Part shown: positions 9,787 through 19,440 of the stretch, piece by piece | Position numbering within the stretch: the first letter of the stretch is position 1 | Layout: every line of letters begins with the position of its first letter | From: Isoetes taiwanensis | Taxonomy: Eukaryota > Streptophyta > Lycopodiopsida > Isoetales > Isoetaceae | Reading direction: 5' to 3' | NCBI GenBank assembly: GCA_021234155.1 | Contig: JAJEKV010000005.1 | Location: 7,618,216 to 7,682,215 of the forward strand | Length of the DNA: 64,000 nt | The notes under the pieces: model-generated | Databases searched by the model: none | What the model saw: the letters and a program-made list of their open reading frames with translations, nothing else | Told to the model about the DNA's origin: nothing | Position numbers and translations under genes: made by a program

Positions 9787-11321
9787 GACGAGGAGGAGGC
9801 ACAAGCGGACAATATTGAGTTTGTACCTCCAGTATGGAATAGAGACCTTGGACCGATTGGCTATGCTGCAAGCAGGATTACATGTCCAAGCTATGCCGTG
9901 CAGACGATGTTATGTTGCATCAAAAACCACCAGGTACACATACAGCTACTCGAAAAGGAAGCGGCCAGGAAGCCCGAGGAATTATTTGCTATTTCCCATT
10001 TAGGCTTTAATGAATGGCTGGAGTTAGTTCCAAGACTTAATAAGCTTGGTGATGATTGGGACGAGATCAGCAAGCTCATTGAGGAAATATATGATAGCTT
10101 GCCTACTAAAGTATATCACTGCACTATGGAAGATGATAAGGCCAAAAATCAGTTCTTCAAAGGAGTGCTAGCTTTGGAAAAAGCCAATAAGATTAAAAAA
10201 TCCAGCCTTAGCGATGTGATTATTCAAAAAACAGACACTTATATTGATCAGGATGATGAAGATGACCCCTTTGGGGAATCGCTCCTTTCTGGACAGGATA
10301 AAATCGACATCAGTAAAAAAGGAGCCAGCAATGGTAATGGGGAGGATGACAAGGACTTTAGCTTCACTTTACACAATTGTCACCTTTTTCCCATTATTTC
10401 AGAAAGACTGGCTGAAAGCCATGCCATATTCTGCAATCAAGGGATCTGGAGAACTAAGAACTTTGGGGCCTTAGCCCCCATTAGCCGGGCTTCATGGATC
10501 GTGCTGGGAGGGATTACACCCGAACAAGAAAAAATGGCTAAAATAGCAGCAGAAAAGATGGAAAAAATAGTACACAAGGAATAGTTCAAACTGAAAATTG
10601 ATCATCGGTTCTTTGATAAGAAATGTAACAAGGATACGTCCATATATGTAAGGCAGAAAGGACACATGGCATATTCCACAATTACAAGGGATCCTTTCTA
10701 TATTAAAAGAGTATGGCGAAGCATGTGCCCATACTTTAAATGTGTATGTGAACCCAGGGTGAAGGGTAATGCTTGTAAGGACAACATGACCTGGATTGAC
10801 CATGCAATCTGGTACATGTTTAATAATCTGGACTACATTTTCCCTGATATGTCAGTTGTTGCGCAAAGTTTATGAAGATCACTCTAAGGGACAGCATAAT
10901 CGCATACATTTCGTATTTGGAAGTAAGAAACACACTTATTAGCATGACAATGATGCTGGCCACAGACCCATGGGCAGACCTGAAAATTGGCTTCCCTGTG
11001 TGTAAAATGGCAACTATATGCGAGAAAAGCATAAAACCAAAATCATTTATGAAAGATATGGAGGCTGGTTCCAGTAATGTAGCGGGAAGAAAATCAAAGC
11101 AGTTTAAACCCAGAACACCTTCGTATGGAACAGTTGCAGGTTATGCTCCACCTCGTATCATGGTGTTACCTGGACAAAGTGGCTCTAGTATGGCCGATAA
11201 CTCCAACATTGAGCAGATTGGTACTCCAAGTGCCATGGGTGGCTCAGTCTCAAAGCAAGGACAAGAGTCAAAAGTTAGAGATGGGGATGATGTCATCCAG
11301 CAGCTTAAATATGACAAATAA
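9787..11321 (+). pseudogene. ORF1 of copy B
   Basis: Open from 9787 to an in-frame TAG at 10582-10584, then open in the same frame to TGA at 10873-10875, then open in the next frame (ATG 10872, overlapping as ATGA) to 11321. Distant copy C1 is continuous across both places, so these are likely old inactivating changes shared with A, though stop read-through or restart cannot be excluded. Features: LGFNEWLELV near the N-terminus (LGFNGWFRLL in C1), an acidic region, FGALAPISRASWI (FGALAPISTETWI in C1), the CPYFKCVC cysteine cluster near 10725, IAYISYLEVRN, and a basic, S/P/G-rich C-terminus with APPRIMV (APRIIV in C1). It is probably a Gag-like or RNA-binding partner of the RT; no named family recognised. 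Confidence 0.7.
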
Positions 11322-11515
11322 GCACTGGTACCGTCATTTACAATAACTTTTTCCTAATACAATTTTGTTACTCTTTGATGACATCTTATATTATAAAGTT
11401 TTAGCGTATGTCATGAAGAAAACCCTAATTTGGATGATTGAGATCATCTGATTGCATCTGAAGACTGTGATTTATCGCACATCTTCCCACCACCATGATT
11501 GGCCATGCTCTAATG

Positions 11516-13258
11516 ACCGAAGAGGAAAGGGAAAAGAGGGAGGAGAAAGGGGCAAAGTGAAAGGCAAAAAGGCACGGGTAAAAGGGAAAATGAAATGGAA
11601 AAGAGCACGAGAAAGGGAAAGGAAAAGAAACGGAGAAAGAAAGAAAAAAAAGACACTACGAAAGGGTGAGGACAAGAGTAAAAGGGAAGGGAAAAAGGGG
11701 ATGAGGAAAAGGGTAGAGAGAAGGGAAGGGAAAAGGAAAAGGGAAAAGGAAAGGAAAAGGGAAAGGGAAAAAAAGAGGAGGAGAGGGAGCGAAAAGAGAC
11801 AGTGGGAAAGTGGAAGAGGAAAAAGGCGGGGAAAGGAGAAAAAAAGACACGAAAAAAAAAAAAAAAAAAAAAGGGAGAGGAGAAGGGATGGAAAGGGAAA
11901 AGGAAAAAAGGAGGGAGGGGAAAAGGGAAAAAGGGCATGGGGAAAAGAGGAAGAGAAAAGAAAGAAAAGAGAAGCGGAAAAAAGGAAGAGAGAAAGGAGG
12001 AAGGAAAGGGGAAAAGGGAAAAGGGAAAAGGGAAAAAGAAAAGAACAAAGAAGGGAGGAAAGGGAAAGAAAAAGACTACGAGAAAAAGGGAAGAGGGAAA
12101 GGGTGGGTAAAGGGAAGGAAGAAATGGCACTGTAAAAAGGGGGAGAGAAATAAAGGGAAGGGAAAAAAGACATGAGAACAAAGAAAGGAAAAAAGAAAAG
12201 AAAAAGGAGGCAGAAGAGAGGGAAATGGAAGGGAAAAAGGGCACGAAAACAAGCGAAAGAGATAAAGGGTCGGGAGAGGAGAAAAATGGAAGGGAAAAAG
12301 GCCATTGGTAAAAAAGAAAGGAAAAAGAAAAAGGGGAAGAGGGAAAGTGAAGCGAAGGGGATGGGATGGGAGAAAAGGAAAATAAAAAAAGGTAAAAGGA
12401 AAAAAGGAATGTGAAAAGGGGAGGGGGAAAAAAGGGAAGGGAGAGATAGAAAAAGAGAAAGCGAGGAGGGGGAAAATGGAAAAGGCAAACGTGAAAAAGG
12501 GAAAAAAGGCAAAAAGGCAAAAGGAAAAAAAGGGGGGTAAAATGGAAAAATAAAAAGTGGAGGTGAACGAACAGGAAGAGCAAAATAGAAAAAGAAAAAG
12601 AGAAGGAAAAAGGGGAAAAGGAGGGGAGGAGGGAAAAAGTGAAGAAAGGGGAAAAGAGGAGCGAAAAAGAACATGGAAAAATAGAAGAGAAAAGGGACAT
12701 GGCAAAAAAGGGAAGAGGGAAAGGGTGATAAAGGGGAAAAACCGAAGGAAAAATGGACATGGAAAAAGGGAAAGGGAAAAGCGGAAAAAGTAAAAAGGAG
12801 GGGGGAAAGGAAGGAAAAAAGGGCACTAGAAAAAAGGGAAGACTAAAGGGTTTGGGTAAACGAGGAAAAGGGAAGGGAAAAAAGGGAAAAAGAAAAGATG
12901 GGGAGAAAGAAAGGGAAAAGAAAAAGGAAAGGGGAAAGGGGGAAGGAAAACTTAGAAAAAAGGGCATGAGAAAAGGGGGAAGAGGGAAATGGGAAAAGGG
13001 AAGGGGGGAAGGGCACAGGGAAAGCAAAAAAAGGGCAACCACAAATTGGAGAAAGGGAAGGGGAAAATAGAAAAGGAAAAATGGGAAAGCAGAAAACAGA
13101 AAAGGGAAATAGGAAGGAAATAGGAATGGAATAATGGAAAAAGAAAAAGGTATATTGGAAAATGTAAAAAGGAAAGAGGGGCAAGGGGAAAATAGAAAAA
13201 AAAAATAGTAGACAAAAGCAAAAGGAAAAGGGGAAAGGTAAGGGGAAGTGGAAAATGT
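11516..13258 (+). repeat. 1.7-kb homopurine (A/G) tract, copy B
   Basis: Same tract as in A, with many small indels typical of slippage, including a run of about 21 A at 11851. The antisense frame of 599 codons (13309-11510) is a result of base composition only. The tract is present in both tandem copies, so it entered before they separated. Confidence 0.9.
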
Positions 13259-13342
13259 GGTCAAATGCTCTTGATTATCTAATTTTAAAAATGTGAATCC
13301 ATTTAACAATTGCTCCAGTATATCATTTACTGTTCCTAGCTA

Positions 13343-13371
13343 TGCCCAGCAACGCTGGGCACCTTAACTAG
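13343..13371 (+). other. Helitron-like 3' terminus in copy B
   Basis: Identical to that in A: stem 'tgcccagc' (13343-13350), loop 'aac', stem 'gctgggca' (13354-13361), spacer 'ccttaa', CTAG at 13368-13371, then T. Confidence 0.55.
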
Positions 13372-13622
13372 TTTTATATAATGACTTGAGTCATTGTATG
13401 ATTCAGACAATAGTATATTTTGAATGGTCTTTCTAAGTTATGAAAGCACCTATTGACAAACTAAGCTTTCATGCCATTGTCCATGTCATGCTATTACCTA
13501 ATGCTACTCCAGTTTAGAATTTAAAAAAAAAAAAGGTGTATAGACCTATACAAGTTGACCATGACACCAATCAGATATTACGATATTTATCTCTAAATAA
13601 TGTAATGTTTGTTTATATACAG

Positions 13623-15690
13623 ATCGCTAGGGTAATTTTTTTTTTTTTTTTTTTTTTTTTTTACCAAGGATTGCCAAGGATTGCCAGGGCAGATCTCATA
13701 TGCTGGAGAATAAAGAAAAAAGCAAACGAAAAGTAGTACATTGTTTCTTTCTGTCCAAAGTAATGGACAAGATCTGCATTCCAAAAATAGTACACAGACA
13801 TATGACTAAATGCCTGGGGGAAGTAGGAGAGCAGATTATGAATCTGACCATGTTCTCATGGAGATACACCGAAAGCTTGAAAGAAATATGCTACAAACCA
13901 TATTATATTTTTGCACAAGATTCGGAGGCAATATGCCCATGCAAGAACTCCAAGTCTAAAAGAGTTTATAGATCCCAAGATTGGGCACATCAGAACTACG
14001 GATCTCAAAATTGTTAAATGCAAAAATCTTAGAAACCTTTTTAGTAAAGGACTTGGGCACATACTAGACAAACCATTAATATGGAGAGATCTAAAAGCAG
14101 AATTGAGAAAGGTATGCGATTCTATCTTTGAGTGGCACAAATACCAGTTCTCTGATATAAGTGAAAGTGACAAGATTGAAGTGATTGATGGGATACTTGA
14201 GCAAGCTGGCTCTGAAATTAAAGAGGCATGTGATTCAAGCATGGCTATAAGATTTCCACTAAATGACCCCGTAGTCATAAAGAATATCGAATGGCTGACG
14301 AAGAACCTCTACATATCCGGGGTTGATAAGGCATCCAATAACCCGTCCTTTATATGCCCATGTCACATAAAAGACATGGCCTTTAAAAGGCTTGGCAGTG
14401 GGGATTTTATGCTGTTAGGAAGTGAAAAGGAAAACCTATTGAGGGACCTCAATAAGATAATAGAAGAGTATATCAAAGGCATTCCAGAAGAACCCGGTAA
14501 ATTACCATATCTTTTAGGCTTATTTAAAGCCCACAAATCTGAGTATAGATGGATAACTAATGCCCATGGCAATCGCATACCGAATTGGCAGAGATTATTA
14601 CAGTAGTACTTAATGAAATACTGAACTTATGGCCTGAAATATCAAAAGACAGCACTTTTGTGGGTAGTAAATTAAATGTCAACTGGATTGTTAATTCAAT
14701 ATATGATGTGACAATTAATTTACCCACGAGAATTGAGGAGGTGTTTGTAGCAGACATCACAAAATGTTATGAGAGCATACCCTTGCTTGGGGATCATGGT
14801 ATTTGCAGTACCAGTGAAATGGTAATCAATGCTGCCTGGAACTATATGAAGAACAAAAATAAAAATTATGAGCTATGGATAAAACACTCCAGCGGGGGTA
14901 AGGTGACAACTAAATGGTTTAAAACAGCCCCAAAGGGAAAGTGCTGGTCCATGATGAGCAGGAAAAAGTTTACTATGTTAGCAAATTGCTATGTCCAAAT
15001 GGGGAAAGGGATTTGGCAGCAAATCAGGGGTATACCAATGGGATTTGCATGCAGTCCTAATTGGTGCAATATCTTCCTTGCATGGTTTGAATTGGAATTC
15101 ATTAGAAACTTAGCAAGGCAAGGAAGATTTGAAGAGATTAAGAAATTTAAACATGTGTTCCGTTATATGGACGATCTCCTCGCCATCAATTGTCCCAACA
15201 TTAAGAGATTCCTTAGTAAGGATGGACTGGAGAATAAGCAAGATTTACAAATATATGACCTTAACATATTGGACATTAAAGAAGAAACAGGATACAAGGA
15301 ATTGGCTCCAGGAATACAATTTGGTAACCAAGCAAACTTCCTTAATATGACAATACAGGTTTTTGACAGAGCTTTAGGCTTATTTAAAACAGTGAAATAT
15401 GATAAAAGAATCGCGCTACCTTTTGACTCTATTAGATTTGTACATGCACACAGCTGCAGACCATACTTCCAGCTAGGAATGTGGTCATTTCACAGATTAT
15501 GCCATGTCTATATGTAAATACTAACCCAAGTAAAGCTGCAAAGGATATTATGGACTTGATTCAACAGTTCGTGTCCAATGGATTTGATGAAGGAGGGATG
15601 AAGAGAATTATCAAATATATCAAAGTCAGTGATTTTCCTGGCATCAAATTTGACGTCAATGCCTTAATACAAATGATCAAGGAATACTAG
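13623..15690 (+). pseudogene. Reverse transcriptase of copy B, YMDD present but frame broken
   Basis: The exon begins after 'atatacag' at 13623. A run of 27 T (13636-13662) plus a duplicated 'aaggattgcc' interrupts it near the start. Further frame changes lie near 13943, 14573 and 15474; each falls where A has a CAG or CTG word. Two small in-frame or near-frame deletions relative to A occur at about 14651 and 14977. The palm domain is open from 14585 to 15517, with motif A (VADITKCYESIPL), motif B (GIPMGFACSPNW) and the catalytic YMDD at 15164-15175. C-terminal to it are NFLNMTIQVFDRALGL and VKYDKRIALPFDSIRF, which are matched in C1. The last part (15481-15690) ends MIKEY, with no endonuclease domain. 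RNA-dependent DNA synthesis is the expected role of the family. Confidence 0.85.
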
Positions 15691-15773
15691 AGGTACGCCT
15701 AAAATGTTATTAAGTATCTGGAAATGATTTCGTGTTATAATAGTACATGAAGCAATATGGAGCAAACTATAGG

Positions 15774-16443
15774 AAGCACAGTTTCATTAAATTTGGAAAT
15801 TTCGTGATTCCAACTTTCACTGAAATTGTTTTGTTCCTTGTTTTTTCGCACATTTATTGATCAAATCTGCATTATTTAGTGGAAAAACTAAAGGAAATGG
15901 CACAAAATTTGCTGCATTTGGGATGAAATGGCGCAAAAATGCACTCAAAGAAGAACACTATGGCGCCATATACTAAAAAAACTATAAGAAATAGCATGAA
16001 AACTGCTGCATTTGAAATGAAATGAAGCAAAAGAACCTGTACAAACTGGCATTTAGTCTGAAACATGGTCCAAATATACTCTATTTATTCCTGTAAAGTT
16101 GCATTTAAACACATTAAAATGTTGAAGTGGCCTTGCAAATAGCGCAAATACCGCCCATTTTACGTATGTGTAATCACCTAGCAAATTAGGCAATTTACAC
16201 CATTTTGCTTTAAATATATCGACAGTTTTACATGAGATAGGCATATATTGCACAATCTATTTTAATAAGTCTCGTCAAAAACCTCATCGACGGCTTTAAC
16301 ATAGTCAGTTGGGATAAAGAAATGGCGTCACAATGCTATTTGAAGGAAATGGCGGTATGGCACCATTAGGCAATTACAACCAGGGGAAAAGTCTTGTGCT
16401 GCAAAATGGCGCCATTGAAGGAAGAAATGTGTGTGTGTGGGGC
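15774..16443. repeat. Spacer after copy B with a degenerate tandem duplication
   Basis: No gene seen. Two copies of a roughly 92-base unit lie at about 15887-15978 and 15979-16045 ('ctgcatttg...gatgaaatgg' and 'ctgcatttgaaatgaaatg'). From 16320 onward words of the AAATGGCGCC family appear. The short antisense frames here show no recognisable product. Confidence 0.5.
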
Positions 16444-16512
16444 TGATCTTGCCAAATGGCGCGATGGCGCCATTTGAAGGAAATGGCGCCATCGCGCCAT
16501 TTGGCAAGATCA
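16444..16512. repeat. Perfect 32-bp palindrome, AAATGGCGCC family
   Basis: Arms 16444-16475 and 16481-16512 are exact reverse complements around a 5-base loop. The arms contain nested self-complementary words (ggcgcc, gcgatggcgc). A diverged second copy follows at 16556-16620 and another lies just beyond the right end of the array (41585-41650). It may be a foldback or MITE-like element, or a cruciform-forming spacer. Confidence 0.75.
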
Positions 16513-16644
16513 ACCTCTCACAATTTTTTTTTTTTTTTTTTTCCTTGACTAGTTCGCCAAATGGCGCCGATGGCTTATTTCTTCTTCAAATGGCGCCATC
16601 GCGCCATTTGGCAAAATCAGCCTCTCACCAAAAAAAAAAAAATA

Positions 16645-19440
16645 TATTAAAGTAAAAATAACAAAAACATTTATTTGTTAGAAATGTTAACATATGGAAA
16701 AGAGAAATTTCATATTGGTACTTTGAGGTTGCATTGGCCTTGTTGCATTTTCGGAAAAGGCATGTCCTCGTTACATGCAAGTTGCCACTTGCTACTTCCT
16801 AAGCAAAAGCTTTGTTGCATGCGCATGTGTGACATACTTTACCTCTTATAGTCTTATGACCACTTGGAAAAAGAAAAAAGCTAAGGATGGCGACTTGCAA
16901 AGAAAAGAGAGGTAAATTGGTTCTACCATAAAAAGACATAAGTGTTAAAAGGATGGGAGCATATCCATACGAAGAAGAAATGAAGATGCATGTAAATTGT
17001 GAAAATTTGGGAGACGTTAAAGCTTTAGCTTATACAATGTGGATTTTTTATTTTTGGGTATCTTGTGACTAATGGCTAAGATTTGAACAGCTAAGATGGA
17101 TTCTAGGGTTTCGAAAGATGGATTCTAGGGTTTCGAAAGATGGATTCTAGGTTTCTGATATACATAGGCTAGGGATTCGTCTAACCAGCCGTCAACTAAT
17201 GGCATTAGCAGATGTGAGCACTGGCAATCTGTCAAGCAAGCTGGGAGTTAAAATACAGAGCAGGCTTTCACATTTTTATGAAGAGGGTTTTCCTTGCACT
17301 CTATTTTGTTCAACGGCATGGTCGGTTTGATCATTCTGCCAACAAGGATTCAGAGATTTTAGAGCTATGGCCTGGAAGATTAAGAAGGCAACGAGGCTTA
17401 TGCTGGCCATGAACAAATGAGTCAACCGGAGTTATCCCCGAGTGCAATACAATCGCCCTATTTAGGATTATTGATTTCATAATGCTATTTGCGATGCTAC
17501 ACCTCTATAACCGGTTTTTGTTGTAATATGCTTGAAAATACTTTGGCCTTTGCTCTTAGTTTTGATATTAAGAAAATAAACCTCGTGATTCATTTGATAT
17601 AGTATTTGATAGAGTATTGCTTGCTGGAAAATTTTAACATTATAGGGACTTCCAATACTTGCTGGAAAATGGTTAACATTGCTTCCTCGATTCATTTGAT
17701 AAGAGTATTGCTTGCTTGAAAATGGTTAACATTGTAGGGACTTCCAATATTTGTCGCTTCGAGCTTTAAGCTTAGCTAAGAGGGCTTTTAAAACTAGATC
17801 CGCAAGTCTTATTACTTGGGATCTTTTGCTCTTGAACTAATGATGGTGTGCGTGATGATATGTCTTTTTTGAACTATATAATTGGGTTTGTGATATAATG
17901 TATTGAAAAATGCTGCTTGCTCTTATTTTTTATATGAAGAAATCAACCTTAGATCCATTTGATCTAGAATTGGTTTAATACCTTAGGGACTTCCAAGGTT
18001 TGATGTTTTTGAGCTTTAGCTTAACTAAGGGGCTCTTAGAACCAGATCTACAAAGATCTACAAGGCTAAATTATTCCCTGAAGTTTAGGCAGCGCAAAAG
18101 GCTTTGAATTCTGCATAAATAGCCATATTTGATTATAGACTGACATGCAGCTAGATGATACTGCGTATGACTAGATCTGATGGTTTTCTTATTAATTTTG
18201 CATGTTCATGTTGCCTTTTATGCATGGTGAAGGGGATAACACAAGATAACCTATAGCTTACCTGTTAGTGCTGTCATAATTACCCTTTTTAGGCTAATTT
18301 TTGGCTGGTTCACTGCAGGTAACCAGGTTTCTTGCTCCATGCTTTGGTGAATTTCTCTATTTTCTCTCAAGCTTATAGTTGGAGGTATTTACAAGACTTC
18401 AAGTAAGAATGTTCTAAATGACATGATGCTTTACAACATAAATGTATTTAGATGCCTATGGCAAATGTAAGAGATGTATGCAGAAAATAAATGATCTGCT
18501 ATGCTGTAATGCTCTTTATAGTGCAACATATGGAATACAAGTTTGTGGCTTATTGTTTCGGAAAAAGAAGTATTCGCACAATATTGAAAGATATGGAATA
18601 TAAGATTTTGACTTATTGTCTCCAGAAAAAAGAATATAGGCATAGAATATGATTTGAAGTATTTGATATTATAACAAATAAGCCTACTCTTGGCCAGGAA
18701 AATATTACCTGTATGTTTTCTTGGGCTGCTAATTGCAGACTTGATATTCTTGCAAAGAGTATTAAGGATGGAAGTCCGTGACGATTTAAAAGGTTTTTTT
18801 TTTCTAAATTCAGTTTTCTAGTTATACTAGAAAACCGGGACTAAGGTCTTAATTTTGACAGTAAAACTTAAACTTGATAATACTAATCCTTGTGTTAATT
18901 AAAATACAGGATGAGGAAAAGAATTCCAAAATGGATGATTATGATGTTAGTAACAAATGGATAAAAGAGCTGGTATTGGTCAAATATCATAGTGATTCCA
19001 TGCTACTATTATAGTAGAATTTGACATTTGTCTAAAAATGCATTTGTTGTTTCCTGATACATCAGTGAGACATGATCTCAAAGAAAAATAGTTAACACAT
19101 CTGTAATGATGGCGGCCTTGTGACATTCGAAACAAAATCGGTTTTCTAGATCAAGTTATACAACCTAAAGGATATGATATATACCCTAAGATCAGTGATG
19201 TAGGAGCTGAATGGACCTGAATATTACTTTCTGTAGCAATGGCTTTGCAGGAAAGCACATATGCAAAGAACAAGCGTATGGAGAATTGCTCTATGAAATC
19301 CAGCTGACAATAATTTTTCGTGCAATCTTGGCCAATTGTGTCCACATTATCCACACGTTGAAAACAATGCTGTAAGTTATTTTGCATAATGAAAGTAGTG
19401 GAAATTCTTATATTTAATGAAATATTTATAGGCATGGGGA
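16645..19440 (+). repeat. Array unit 1 (5'-truncated)
   Basis: Starts abruptly at 'attaaagtaaaaat' after an A-rich stretch. The ORF1 stub is 18910-19014, ending in TAG. A 21-base motif 'aagatggattctagggtttc' is repeated three times at about 17094-17155. Many CAG/CTG words seen in units 2-4 are altered here (for example near 17488, 17530 and 18776). Confidence 0.8.
16953..17072 (+). other. Conserved 39-codon small ORF of the array unit
   Basis: Begins MGAYPYEEEMKMHVNCENLG and ends in TAA. The same frame is present at 19884, 28471, 33880 and 39732; in unit 5 (36809) a missing T shifts the last codons. No family recognised. Conservation may only reflect recent duplication of the units, so coding status is doubtful. 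It lies upstream of the leader region, where exon 1 is expected. Confidence 0.25.

Larger units (their letters stand above)
7949..15773 (+). mobile_element. RT retroelement copy B (subfamily 1), complete
   Basis: This is the one full-length copy, about 7.8 kb. Its 5' end is set by fragment D, which starts at the same base in unrelated flanking DNA (47983), and its 3' end by the joint with A. It directly abuts A head-to-tail with no spacer. Order: 5' pseudoknot, exon 1, leader intron with hairpin, ORF1 exon, homopurine tract, Helitron-like 3' end, RT exon, and 83 bases of 3' UTR. A direct tandem joint of this kind is known for Penelope-like elements; a segmental tandem duplication would look the same. 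There is no target duplication around the A-B pair that can be tested, since A's 5' end is outside the window. Confidence 0.8.

Noticed and set aside
11472-13309. Very long antisense frames (400 and 599 codons, and 542 codons at 3893-5521) of Phe/Leu/Ser/Pro
   Set aside because: They lie on the pyrimidine strand of the homopurine tracts, where stop codons are nearly impossible; composition explains them.
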